A stretch of DNA of 64,000 nt from contig CAIURC010000207.1 in NCBI GenBank assembly GCA_903901425.1, positions 62,001 through 126,000 on the forward strand, written 5' to 3'. The notes beneath the pieces are model-generated. The model worked only from the letters and a program-made list of their open reading frames with translations. It was not told the DNA's origin and made no database searches. The stretch is from an uncultured Spartobacteria bacterium (GTDB lineage Bacteria > Verrucomicrobiota > Verrucomicrobiia > Chthoniobacterales > Chthoniobacteraceae). The first letter of the stretch is position 1. Every line of letters starts with the position of its first letter. Positions 17,377 through 26,843 of the stretch are shown piece by piece. A program made the position numbers and the translations under genes.

Positions 17377-18402
17377 ATGCCATTAGAACCCAACCAACCC
17401 GCTTCCCCACTTCCCAAGGATGACGTTGATGCCGTGGACCATCTCCGCGAAGTCTATCGCGAACTCAAGACCGAGCTGGCCAAGGTCATCGTGGGCCAGG
17501 ACCAAGTTATTGAACAACTGTCCATCTGTCTGTTTGCCCGGGGCCATGCCCTCCTCATGGGCGTCCCGGGCCTGGCCAAAACCCTCCTCATCAGCCGACT
17601 GGCCGAAACCCTGTCCCTGAGCTTCAGCAGAATCCAATTCACCCCGGATCTGATGCCCATGGACATCACTGGAACCGACATCCTCCAAGAACTGCCCGGA
17701 GGAAAACGCGCCTTCGAATTCCACAAGGGGCCGGTCTTTGCGCACATTGTCCTCGCCGACGAAATCAACCGTGCGCCGGCCAAAACCCAGGCCGCCATGC
17801 TGGAGGCGATGCAGGAACACCGCGTCACTGTGGCGGGGCGCCCGTACGTTCTTGAATCCCCCTTCTTTGTGCTCGCCACGCAGAACCCGGTAGAACAAGA
17901 GGGCACCTACCCGCTGCCTGAGGCGCAACTGGACAGGTTCATGTTTATGATCGGCGTCGATTACCCCTCCAGAGCCGAGGAAATCACGATCGCCAAGAAC
18001 ACCACGGGCCAGTCCCTTCCCAGCCTCCGTCATATTCTCGATGGCCCGAAGGTCCTCGCCTTCCAAGATCTCGTGCGCCGAATTCCCGTGCCCGAGCACC
18101 TCTATGAGTTCGCCGTTGACCTTGTCCGGCGCTCCCGTCCCTCCGGACAGGAAGCACCACAGTGGATCCGACCGCTGGTCAACTGGGGCGCAGGCCCACG
18201 CGCCATCCAATACCTGATCTTGGGGGCAAAAGCCCGGGCTGCCCTCCACGGAAGCTACGTGGTGCGTCTGGAAGATCTGGTGGAAGTCGCCGACCCCGTG
18301 CTCCGCCACCGGGTCATGACCACCTTCACAGCTGAAAGTGAAGGGGTCTCCAGTCGCGACATCACACGGCGCCTCGTCGAGGAACTCGCCAAGGAAGCCT
18401 GA
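17377..18402 (+). CDS. MoxR-family AAA+ ATPase
   Basis: The 341-residue ATPase has Walker A 'GVPGLAKT' (62-69), Walker B 'VLADEINRAPAKTQAAMLEAM' with its acidic pair, sensor 1 'FVLATQNPVEQ', and a C-terminal lid domain with 'PRAIQYLILGAKARA'. MoxR ATPases act as chaperones for VWA-domain partners, and this one heads an operon with three VWA or VWA-like genes, the classic arrangement. It is cytoplasmic. The ATG at 17377 gives the usual family length. The next gene begins 22 bp on. Confidence 0.95.
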   Translation: MPLEPNQPASPLPKDDVDAVDHLREVYRELKTELAKVIVGQDQVIEQLSICLFARGHALLMGVPGLAKTLLISRLAETLSLSFSRIQFTPDLMPMDITGTDILQELPGGKRAFEFHKGPVFAHIVLADEINRAPAKTQAAMLEAMQEHRVTVAGRPYVLESPFFVLATQNPVEQEGTYPLPEAQLDRFMFMIGVDYPSRAEEITIAKNTTGQSLPSLRHILDGPKVLAFQDLVRRIPVPEHLYEFAVDLVRRSRPSGQEAPQWIRPLVNWGAGPRAIQYLILGAKARAALHGSYVVRLEDLVEVADPVLRHRVMTTFTAESEGVSSRDITRRLVEELAKEA

Positions 18403-18424
18403 CCGCCCAGCGCCGCACGGTCCC

Positions 18425-19345
18425 ATGCGCGAGTCCCGGTCGTTTCTCGATCCCGCGGTTTTGGCCCGCCTGATGGCTCTGCCCCTGCATGCGCGGCATG
18501 CGATGCTCGGCAGCGTTTCGGGAAAACACCGCAGCCCGGTCCGGGGCTCCTCCCTCGAATTCGCCCAGTACCGCAAATACGTACCCGGCGATGACACCCG
18601 ACGTCTGGACTGGCGCACATGGGGCCGCAGCGACCGCTTTTACATCAAGGAATTTGAGGCCGACACCAACCTCCGCCTCTGTCTCCTCCTAGACACCAGC
18701 GGCTCGATGGCGTTCCGCCCTGCCCCCCCGATGCCCACCGAACTTTCGCGTCTGGAGTTCGCCCTCCGGATTGCCGGCAGTCTGGCCTACCTGGCCGCCA
18801 AACAAGGCGACGCCGTTGGACTCTCCTCCATGTCTGATACCGGCACCCCTGTGAGCATCCCCGCGCGCCGCGGGGCCGGTCACCTCGGGTTGGTGCTCGA
18901 CCAAATGTCTAAACTGACTCCGGCGGGAGGCACCACCCTTGTCGAATCCCTGCATCGCGTGGCTGAAACCCTGCGCCAACGGGCTCTGGTACTGATCGTT
19001 TCCGACTTCTTTGTTCCCACGGCCGAACTCCATCACGCCATCCAGCACCTGCGCTTCAGGAAACACGACATCGCCGCCTTTCACCTTCTTGACCGTCAGG
19101 AGCTCGAATTCGACTTCGAGAAACCCGCCCGCTTTGTAGATCTCGAAGGCGGCGAAAGCCTACTTGCGGATCCCACCCTGATCGCCCGCAACTACCGGGC
19201 TGCGGTCGCCGAATACCTGAGCGCGCTCGACTCTCTGGTGCGCAATTCCGGCATCGATTACCACCGGGTCCTTCTCCATGAACCCTACGAGCCCGCGCTT
19301 GCCAAGTTTCTCCTGGGCAGATCCCCCAAAAAAGCCGGCCGATGA
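18425..19345 (+). CDS. DUF58 / VWA-like protein
   Basis: The 306-residue protein carries the DUF58 signature 'YVPGDDTRRLDWRTWGR' (52-68) and a VWA fold with MIDAS motif 'LDTSGSM' (89-95), so a divalent ion is probably bound. It is the standard partner encoded after MoxR ATPases in aerotolerance (Bat) and related operons. There is no signal peptide or membrane helix, unlike some DUF58 proteins. The stop codon overlaps the next start by 4 bp (ATGA), showing translational coupling. The ATG at 18425 is chosen from family length; the frame is open upstream. Confidence 0.93.
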   Translation: MRESRSFLDPAVLARLMALPLHARHAMLGSVSGKHRSPVRGSSLEFAQYRKYVPGDDTRRLDWRTWGRSDRFYIKEFEADTNLRLCLLLDTSGSMAFRPAPPMPTELSRLEFALRIAGSLAYLAAKQGDAVGLSSMSDTGTPVSIPARRGAGHLGLVLDQMSKLTPAGGTTLVESLHRVAETLRQRALVLIVSDFFVPTAELHHAIQHLRFRKHDIAAFHLLDRQELEFDFEKPARFVDLEGGESLLADPTLIARNYRAAVAEYLSALDSLVRNSGIDYHRVLLHEPYEPALAKFLLGRSPKKAGR

Positions 19346-21369
19346 CCTTCCTCGAACCCATTTACCTCGTCGGGCTGCCTCTGGCCGCTTTGCCCGTGGT
19401 GATCCATCTGGTCCATCTCTGGCGCCGCAAACCCATCCCATGGGCAGCCATGATGTTCCTCCGCATCGCCCAACAGCGCCACCGGGGGCTCTCGCAACTC
19501 CGCCAAATCCTCGTGCTCGCATTGCGCGTGCTCGCCGTCGCCTGCGTTCTACTCTCCATCGCACGCCCCCTGGCCGGAGGCTGGCTCGGACTCACCGGAG
19601 GCGCGCCCGACTCCGTACTCGTGCTCCTTGACCGCTCCGCCAGCATGGAGCAGCACCCCACCTCGCTACCCACCAGCAAACGCCAAGCCGCCCTCCAAAA
19701 AGTCTCCAAAACCATCCGCCAATCCTCGGGAGACCGCTCCAAGGTCATCCTCCTCGACAGCGCCTCTCTCCACCCCCTCCTCCTCACCCAACCCGAGGCC
19801 CTTCTCGACGTCCCGCACTCCGGCCCCACCGACACCCATTCCGATCTTCCCGCACTACTCCAAGGCGCACTCGACTATCTCGCCTCCCACCCGTCCGGTC
19901 GCACCGACCTCTGGGTCCTGAGCGATCTCCAAAAAACCGACTGGGACCGTTCCAGCGGCCGCTGGCAAAATCTCCGGTCCGCCTTCGCCGCACTCCCAGG
20001 GGTCCGGTTCCACCTCTTCGCCCTGCCGCAGCCCCCCGAGGACGACCTCGGTATCCGCCTTGAAAACGTCTCCCGCAAAACAGGCGGAGACCGCGCTGAA
20101 CTCCAGTTCGACCTCTTCCTCCAACGCCAGTCCGCTCCCACTTCCCCCCAGAAAATCCCGCTGCGCTTCATCATCAATGGCGTCGCCACCACCTCCAATC
20201 TGACACTCAAAGATTCCCAGACCGCCGTCCACGCGTTCTCTCTGCCGCTCGACAAATCGCTGCTCCGCGGCTGGGGCCGCGTTGAACTCCCCGCAGACTC
20301 TAACCCCTCCAACAACACCTTCCATTTTGTCTTTGAACCGCCTCCGCCCCTCCGTTCCGTGATCGTCTCCGAGGATCCCGATGCGACTGTCCCGCTTCAG
20401 GCCGCGCTCTCCTCACCGCCCGAGCCCGGCCGCGAATTTCCCTCCACCCTCCTGTCCCCCGACCGCGCCCATGAAATCCCATGGGACGACACTGCCCTCC
20501 TCGTCTGGAACGCCCCCTTCCCAAAACCCGGCACGCCACTCCACCACCAATTCCTCGATCACGTCGCCGCGGGACGCGCGCTTCTTCTTCTCCCGCCGCA
20601 AACCCCGGAGGACTCGGAGCTTTTCGGGCTCCGCTGGACCCGGTGGGAAGAAGCTGCCCGGCCCGTCTCGCCCGACTGGTGGAAAAACGATTCCGATCTG
20701 CTTGCCAACACTCGCGATGGCACCGCCCTGCCTGTTGGCACCCTCGAAATCCAACGCTTCTGCGGAGTCTCCGGAGCGTTCATCCCGCTTGCCCTCCTGC
20801 CCGGGCGTCTCCCCCTGCTCCTGCGACCAGCCACCGAAAAAAACGTGTTCTTCCTCGCCACACACCCCAACCCAGGCGGATCCAGTCTTTCCCGGGACGG
20901 CGTTGTTCTCTTTGCACTGCTGCATCGCGCCCTTGCTGAGGGGGCCCAATCTCTGGGTCAGGCACAGCATCGCATCGCCTCCGCCCTCCCCGACTCCACG
21001 ACCGCCCCATGGAAACCCGTGGACGGAAGCACGCCCCTTGGAACGCCATCCGACCAACTCGCACTCCGTGCCGGTATCCTCCAGTCCGGATCACACCTCC
21101 TCGCCCTCAACCGTGCACCCGCCGAGGATCTCCACGAATATCTCTCCCCCGAAACCCTCCGCGAACTTTTTGCCGGACTCGATGCCCGCGTTCTCACCGA
21201 CACCCTTGAGGACAGCCGGGACCTGACCTCCGAGATCTGGCGCACATTCCTTTTCGGAATGGCCCTCGCACTTCTGGCCGAAGCAATCCTTTGCCTGCCT
21301 TCTTCCACGCGTCCCCAGCGTCAGGACTCTCCTACCGCAGGCTTCGCGACTGCCCCACCCTCCCGATGA
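19342..21369 (+). CDS. BatA-like membrane protein with VWA domain
   Basis: The 675-residue protein begins with the double-membrane-helix N-terminal domain typical of BatA-type proteins (TIGR02226): 'LEPIYLVGLPLAALPVVIHL' and 'ILVLALRVLAVACVLLSIA'. A periplasmic VWA domain follows with 'LLDRSASM' (95-102), a partial MIDAS. A beta-rich middle region and an amidotransferase-like segment precede a last helix near 635-655. It is anchored in the inner membrane with most of its mass outside. ATGA overlaps join it to both neighbours. The target of such proteins is unknown; the phenotype known from Bacteroides is oxidative-stress tolerance. Confidence 0.88.
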   Translation: MTFLEPIYLVGLPLAALPVVIHLVHLWRRKPIPWAAMMFLRIAQQRHRGLSQLRQILVLALRVLAVACVLLSIARPLAGGWLGLTGGAPDSVLVLLDRSASMEQHPTSLPTSKRQAALQKVSKTIRQSSGDRSKVILLDSASLHPLLLTQPEALLDVPHSGPTDTHSDLPALLQGALDYLASHPSGRTDLWVLSDLQKTDWDRSSGRWQNLRSAFAALPGVRFHLFALPQPPEDDLGIRLENVSRKTGGDRAELQFDLFLQRQSAPTSPQKIPLRFIINGVATTSNLTLKDSQTAVHAFSLPLDKSLLRGWGRVELPADSNPSNNTFHFVFEPPPPLRSVIVSEDPDATVPLQAALSSPPEPGREFPSTLLSPDRAHEIPWDDTALLVWNAPFPKPGTPLHHQFLDHVAAGRALLLLPPQTPEDSELFGLRWTRWEEAARPVSPDWWKNDSDLLANTRDGTALPVGTLEIQRFCGVSGAFIPLALLPGRLPLLLRPATEKNVFFLATHPNPGGSSLSRDGVVLFALLHRALAEGAQSLGQAQHRIASALPDSTTAPWKPVDGSTPLGTPSDQLALRAGILQSGSHLLALNRAPAEDLHEYLSPETLRELFAGLDARVLTDTLEDSRDLTSEIWRTFLFGMALALLAEAILCLPSSTRPQRQDSPTAGFATAPPSR

Positions 21370-23570
21370 CCCCGAGCACCCAGTCGCTCACATTCACGCA
21401 CACCCCCCTATCCCTCGGACTGGGCGCGGCATTCGTAATCGCTATCGCGGCACTGGGCTACCTCGCCGCAAAACGGACCCGGTTCCGCACCTCCACCTGC
21501 CTGCTCGAATCCCTCCGCCTTTTTATCGCCTGCGCGATCGCAGTCTCCCTCAACCAACCCGAGTGGAGACAAATTTTCCTTCCTGAATTCAAACCCACCC
21601 TGGCCCTGCTGCCAGACGTGTCCCGCTCGATGGAGACCCGCGATGTGACCGATCCCCAGAATCCCTCGGCTGAACCCGGCTCGCGCTCCGAAACTGTCCG
21701 GCGCCTGATCGACCCCGGCCTCTGGCAGGCACTTTCCTCCAAGTTTGACATTGTTCAGGAACCGTTCGCTTCCTCCCAAAATCCCACCCCGGAAGGCACC
21801 GACATTCACGCAGCCCTGAGCCAGACCGCTGAGAAACACCCCCACCTCAAAGCCATCATCCTTCTGAGCGACGGCGACTGGAACTCTGGCCCAGCTCCCA
21901 CCCAAGCCGCCACCCCGCTGCGCATGCGCAACGTGCCTGTTTTTGCCGTCCCCATCGGGGCCGAGACTAGGCTGCCCGACGTGCAACTCTCCAGCTTCGA
22001 AGTTCCCACCTTTGCGATTGCCGGAAAACCCCTGCGCATCCCATTCACCATCCACAGCTCTCTCCCCCGCGAGGAGTCCGTGGAGCTCAAATTTTTGACC
22101 TCCGCAGGCGAACGCCTCACCAAAACCGTTCTGCTCCCTGCAATGGGCCATCTTCAGGATGTCCTCGTCTGGAAACCTGAAACCCTCGGCGAACTCTCCC
22201 TCACCCTCTCCGCCCCCCCCACCGGCGGCGAACGCATCCTCGATAACAACTCCGTCACCGTTCCGGTAGCCATCCGCAAAGAACAACTGCGCGTGCTCGT
22301 TGTGGACACCCTGCCCCGCTGGGAATTCCGCTACCTTCGGAACGCGCTCGAACGCGATCCCGGCGTTCTGGTCCAGTGCCTGCTCCTGCACCCCGACCTC
22401 GGCAAGGCTGGCAACGGACGCGGCTACCTCCCCGCGCTCCCCTGCGACGATGAACTCGCCAAGTACGATGTCGTTTTTCTCGGCGATATCGGCCAATCCC
22501 CAGGGCAACTCTCCCCCGAACAGTGCGCCGCCCTCCAAAAACTCGTCCGCGACCAAGCCTCCGGACTCGTCTTTCTCCCCGGATTGCGCGGATTCCAGAT
22601 CTCCCTTCAGCAGAGCCCACTCGCTGACCTGCTCCCGGTTTCCTACGATGACAGCCAGCCGCGCGGCTGGGGCACTTCACATCCAGGGCGCCTGACCCTC
22701 ACCGACTCCGGTTCATCGAGCCTTCTGACCCAACTCGAGGACTCTGAAGAAGCTAACCTCCGGGTCTGGCAAAACCTTCCTGGGTTTCAGTGGTTCGCCC
22801 CCGCCGCCCGCGCCAAGGCCGGCGCCGAGGTTCTGGCCACCCATGATACTGAATCCAACCGTTTTGGGCGCGTCCCATTGCTCGTCACAAAAACCTATGG
22901 AGCCGGCAAAATCCTCTACCTTGGCACTGACGGTGCCTGGCGGTGGCGCAAGGGGGTAGAAGACCGTTTCCATTACCGTTTCTGGGGACAGGTCGTCCGC
23001 TGGATGGCCTACCAGCGCTCCATGGCACAGGGCGAAAAAATGCGCCTCTTTTACTCCCCGGACCGCCCCAAAACGGGCGCTTCACTCACACTCAACGCCA
23101 ATGTCTCTAGCGCCTCTGGAGAACCCCTCCGACAGGGCACCGTCTTGATTCAAGCCACAGCACCCTCGGGCAAAACCGTCTCCCTTCGTCTGAACCCCGC
23201 CGGCGCGGATGCATGGGGCCTTTTCTCCGGCGTCTTCACCCCGCAGGAACACGGCGAGTACCGACTCCATCTCCTCTGCACCGAAGCTGGCGCCACCCTC
23301 GACTCTGTGGTCTCTGTTCAAGGCACACCCCGCGAAAAAATCGGCCAACCCGCCCGTCCCGATGTTCTCCGCGAAATCGCCGAAATCACCCGTGGCTGCG
23401 TCCTCGAAAACGCCTCCCAGGAAAAACTCCTCACCGCCATTTCAGCGCTTCCAGCTCAGGAACCGGTGGAAAAACGCATCGCGCTCTGGGCCCACCCTGC
23501 ATGGGCTGGCTCCCTGATTCTGCTGATGGGCATCTTCTGGTTTGCACGCAAATCCGCTGGCTCCTTCTGA
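21366..23570 (+). CDS. Membrane VWA / glutamine amidotransferase-like protein
   Basis: The 734-residue protein has two N-terminal helices (about 15-35 and 48-62), then a VWA-like domain with a degenerate MIDAS 'LLPDVSRSMETRD' and 'AIILLSDGDWN'. A class I amidotransferase-like fold around 'LRVLVVDTLPRWEFRYLRNAL' and 'DQASGLVFLPGLRGF' follows. A beta-domain and a single C-terminal helix (about 713-731) finish it. This layout is common in PVC proteins encoded after BatA-type genes. No nucleophilic cysteine motif (GxCxG) is visible in the amidotransferase part, so it is probably structural. ATGA coupling with the upstream gene fixes the start. Confidence 0.85.
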   Translation: MTPSTQSLTFTHTPLSLGLGAAFVIAIAALGYLAAKRTRFRTSTCLLESLRLFIACAIAVSLNQPEWRQIFLPEFKPTLALLPDVSRSMETRDVTDPQNPSAEPGSRSETVRRLIDPGLWQALSSKFDIVQEPFASSQNPTPEGTDIHAALSQTAEKHPHLKAIILLSDGDWNSGPAPTQAATPLRMRNVPVFAVPIGAETRLPDVQLSSFEVPTFAIAGKPLRIPFTIHSSLPREESVELKFLTSAGERLTKTVLLPAMGHLQDVLVWKPETLGELSLTLSAPPTGGERILDNNSVTVPVAIRKEQLRVLVVDTLPRWEFRYLRNALERDPGVLVQCLLLHPDLGKAGNGRGYLPALPCDDELAKYDVVFLGDIGQSPGQLSPEQCAALQKLVRDQASGLVFLPGLRGFQISLQQSPLADLLPVSYDDSQPRGWGTSHPGRLTLTDSGSSSLLTQLEDSEEANLRVWQNLPGFQWFAPAARAKAGAEVLATHDTESNRFGRVPLLVTKTYGAGKILYLGTDGAWRWRKGVEDRFHYRFWGQVVRWMAYQRSMAQGEKMRLFYSPDRPKTGASLTLNANVSSASGEPLRQGTVLIQATAPSGKTVSLRLNPAGADAWGLFSGVFTPQEHGEYRLHLLCTEAGATLDSVVSVQGTPREKIGQPARPDVLREIAEITRGCVLENASQEKLLTAISALPAQEPVEKRIALWAHPAWAGSLILLMGIFWFARKSAGSF

Positions 23571-23586
23571 ACGGCCCTCTGATTCC

Positions 23587-26500
23587 ATGAACCGCTCCCT
23601 GCCTCCGCTGCTCCATTCCAAGCTGAGCGCATTTCTGCGCCGCGTCTGGCTGCTCAAACTCCTCGAGGGCCTTCTCCGGGCTGTCGCTGCGCTCGCGTTC
23701 ACCTACCTTGTTGTCCTGGCACTGGACCGCCTCTTTGAAACCCCGCCCCTCCTGCGAGCCACATTTCTGGCCGCTGGGTCCGGTGCGCTCCTTCTGGGAC
23801 TGCCCATCCACGCCTACCGCTGGGTCTGGAAACAACGTTCCCTTGAGGACGCCGCACGCCTGCTCCGCCGCTCATTCCCAACACTCGGCGACCAACTCCT
23901 CGGGATTGTCGAACTCGTCAAAGCCCCCGACTCCTCACGTTCCGAGCGCCTTGTCCAGGCCGCGATTGAACAGGCGGCCGCCGCCGTTCAGGACCGGGAC
24001 TTCTCCCATGCCGTTCCTGACCAGGCCCACCGCTTCTGGACTGCCACCGCAGCCCTCCTGATCACCCCGACTCTCCTCGCATTTCTCCTCATCCCGGATG
24101 CCGCACAGAATGCCTTCGCCCGCTGGCTCAAACCCTGGGAGCCCAACACACGCTACACCTTCGCCAGAATCCAACCGCTCCCAGCCAGACTCGTCATTCC
24201 TGTCTCCGAACCGTTTACGCTCCCCGTCCAACTTGATCCTCTCACTCGCCTTGCCCCTGCCTCCTCCACCGCAGTTCTGCCCAAACTCCCGCCACTGTCC
24301 GCCCCGCTTTCCGCCGGCTCCTATCACCTCTCCATTCCTCCACAGAAAGATGAAACTCCCCTGCTCATCCGCCTCGGCGATGCCCGGAAGTCCCTCGCCC
24401 TCCTCCCTCGCCCACGCCCCGAACTGACCGAACTCTCCATCCGCCTCCGACTCCCCGACTACCTCCAGTACCGTTCCGAACCACGCATCCCGGTGCGGAG
24501 CGGATCCATTCCCGTTCTTCGAGGGACCCACACCGCACTCGAAGCCACCATAAACCGCCCCCTCGCCTCTGCCTTTTTCAACGACACTCCGCAGCAAATC
24601 CAAGACCAGCGAATCCTCACCCCTTTCTCCCTCGTCCACGAATCCGTGTCCCACCGCCTTTCATGGACGGACACGGACGGTCTCACCCCAAAGGATCCGC
24701 TCCTTTTGAAAATCCGCGCCATCGAGGATGACCCTCCGCGGATCTCCGCCCGACGCGAATCCCTCGATACCGTTGTTCTAGAATCTGAAGTCCTCCGATT
24801 TGATGTCGCTTCCAGCGACGACTTTGGCGTTCAACGCATCGGCCTGGAATGGAAGCCCGCTTCCCAACAGGCACCACTCCGCCAAACCGTCTCTGGCGAA
24901 AAAATCTCTGCCGCTGGTGCCCCGGAAAAAACCGAACTCTCCTCGACTGCCACCTTCTGCGCCGCCCGCGAGGGAGTCCCCCCGCAGCCCCTTGAAATCC
25001 GGGCATGGTCCGAGGACTACCTTCCCGGACGCAAACGCACCTATTCTCCGCCCTTCCTAATTCACATCCTGAACAAAAACGAGCACGCCCTCTGGCTCAC
25101 AGAGCAACTTGCCAAATGGCTCTCCGCAGCCCGCGAAAGCTACGACCGCGAACAGCAACTCCATCAGGCGAATCAGGACTTGCGCGAGCTTTCCCCTGCG
25201 GAACTCGACCGCCCGGAAAATCGCCGCCGCATCTCGCTGCAGGCCGCCGCTGAAACCTCCAACGCCGCTCGGTTGGACTCCCTCACCCAGTCCGGCCGCC
25301 GGCTCGTTGAACTGGCCACACGCAACGACGAATTCGATGCCCCACGGCTGGAGTCCTGGGCCACGATGGTCCAGTCCCTTAAAAACATCTCCGCCCAACG
25401 GATGCCCAGCGTCGCTAATCTCCTCAAACAATCCTCCTCCGCCACCCCCTCCCCGAAGGATTCAGCCCCTCCGATCTCCACCGCAAACTCCGCACTCGCT
25501 GGGCAGTCCGTCCCCTCCACAGGCTCCCCGTCCAAACCCAGCTCCCCAAGCCTCTCCGACCGCGAGCCAACCCTCGCCCTGCCAGCCCCATCCTCTCCCA
25601 CCGATTCCCCGCCATCCACCACGGCCAATACCTCCAAACCTTCCCCGCTCAAACTCCCGCAAACCGTTCTTGATGCATCCCAAAATTCTGGAGCTCCCTC
25701 CGCATCCCCAGCCCAGCAAAAACTCGACACGGCTCTGGCCGAACAAAAGGATCTCCTCAAGGAATTCTCCAAGGTCGCAGAAGAACTCGATGGCATCCTC
25801 AAAAACCTCGAGACCAGCACCTTTGTCAAACGCCTGAAGGCTGCTTCCCGCGAACAGATCAAGGTCGCCAAAACCCTCTCCCAGTCCTCCCTTTCCTCCT
25901 TTGGTCTCACCCCCATCCCCTCCAAGGACTCCGAGCCCCTCGCTCAAAACGCCCAGACCCGCAGCGATTTTGTCAAACTCATCCAATCTGACCTCGATGC
26001 CTATGCCGCACGGAAACAGGACGGCCGCTTCAAAAAAGTCCTGCTCGAAATGCAAAGCTCCGAGGTCGTCCAATCCCTCGCTCAAGCCAAAAACAAACTC
26101 GAAGCCCATCTCCATGGCCAAACGTTCCATGGCGCCGAGTACTGGGCAGACACCCTCGACCGCTGGGCTGAAGAACTCGTTGCCGCCAGCAACTGTAAAA
26201 ACTGCTCCTCCTGCAGCAGCGAAAGCCTGCCCCCGGAAATCGTCCTCCAAGTGATGCAGGCCCTCCGCGAAGAAATGCAACTGCGTGACCAGACCCGCGA
26301 AGCGGAAAACGCAAAAGCCGCGCTCCACCCCGCCCAGCACCTCCATTCAGCAAAACTCCTCGAAACCCAACAACGCAACATCGCCGCCCTCACCCAGTCT
26401 GCTATGGACAACATCCGCAAAATTCAGGATGCACCAATAAAGTTTGGAAAGGAACTCCACCTGCTCAGGGCCGTCATGGAGGTCATGGGCGAGGCCTCCA

Positions 26501-26808
26501 CCCTCCTCGCCACCCCAGACACCGGAGCTCCAGCCGTCGCCGCTGAAACTGAAGCCATCGAACTCCTCCTCCAAACCAAACGCTCAAAGTCTGGCGGCGG
26601 CGGCGGCTCTTCTCCTGGCAACGGCAGCACCGCTGCAGCCGCTTCCTCGGCTGCCCTCGCTGAAATCGGCCCCGGCTCCGACGCAACTTCCATCGTGGCC
26701 GCGCGCCCCGTTGGACAGTCCACAGGACGCGCCGGGAAGGAGTTCCCCTCCGAATTCAAATCCGGGCTCGACGCCTACTTCAACCGCATCGAGTCCAACC
26801 AGAAATAA
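23587..26808 (+). CDS. Large DUF4175-like membrane protein
   Basis: The 1073-residue protein has three N-terminal membrane helices (about 26-44, 55-75 and 152-170) and a long periplasmic part. It resembles DUF4175 proteins: beta-rich segments such as 'PELTELSIRLRLPDYLQY' and 'FDVASSDDFGVQRIGLEW', then extended coiled coil. A Ser/Pro/Thr-rich linker lies near 610-710. A cysteine cluster 'NCKNCSSCSS' is in the C-terminal third, near residue 870. Close to the end comes a Gly-run 'KSGGGGGSS'. DUF4175 proteins regularly follow BatA/VWA genes in PVC and proteobacterial operons and have no known activity. The start at 23587 lies 16 bp after the previous stop. Confidence 0.8.
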   Translation: MNRSLPPLLHSKLSAFLRRVWLLKLLEGLLRAVAALAFTYLVVLALDRLFETPPLLRATFLAAGSGALLLGLPIHAYRWVWKQRSLEDAARLLRRSFPTLGDQLLGIVELVKAPDSSRSERLVQAAIEQAAAAVQDRDFSHAVPDQAHRFWTATAALLITPTLLAFLLIPDAAQNAFARWLKPWEPNTRYTFARIQPLPARLVIPVSEPFTLPVQLDPLTRLAPASSTAVLPKLPPLSAPLSAGSYHLSIPPQKDETPLLIRLGDARKSLALLPRPRPELTELSIRLRLPDYLQYRSEPRIPVRSGSIPVLRGTHTALEATINRPLASAFFNDTPQQIQDQRILTPFSLVHESVSHRLSWTDTDGLTPKDPLLLKIRAIEDDPPRISARRESLDTVVLESEVLRFDVASSDDFGVQRIGLEWKPASQQAPLRQTVSGEKISAAGAPEKTELSSTATFCAAREGVPPQPLEIRAWSEDYLPGRKRTYSPPFLIHILNKNEHALWLTEQLAKWLSAARESYDREQQLHQANQDLRELSPAELDRPENRRRISLQAAAETSNAARLDSLTQSGRRLVELATRNDEFDAPRLESWATMVQSLKNISAQRMPSVANLLKQSSSATPSPKDSAPPISTANSALAGQSVPSTGSPSKPSSPSLSDREPTLALPAPSSPTDSPPSTTANTSKPSPLKLPQTVLDASQNSGAPSASPAQQKLDTALAEQKDLLKEFSKVAEELDGILKNLETSTFVKRLKAASREQIKVAKTLSQSSLSSFGLTPIPSKDSEPLAQNAQTRSDFVKLIQSDLDAYAARKQDGRFKKVLLEMQSSEVVQSLAQAKNKLEAHLHGQTFHGAEYWADTLDRWAEELVAASNCKNCSSCSSESLPPEIVLQVMQALREEMQLRDQTREAENAKAALHPAQHLHSAKLLETQQRNIAALTQSAMDNIRKIQDAPIKFGKELHLLRAVMEVMGEASTLLATPDTGAPAVAAETEAIELLLQTKRSKSGGGGGSSPGNGSTAAAASSAALAEIGPGSDATSIVAARPVGQSTGRAGKEFPSEFKSGLDAYFNRIESNQK

Positions 26809-26843
26809 GACCCCTCTCGACTGAGCAGGCATCCAAACCCGCC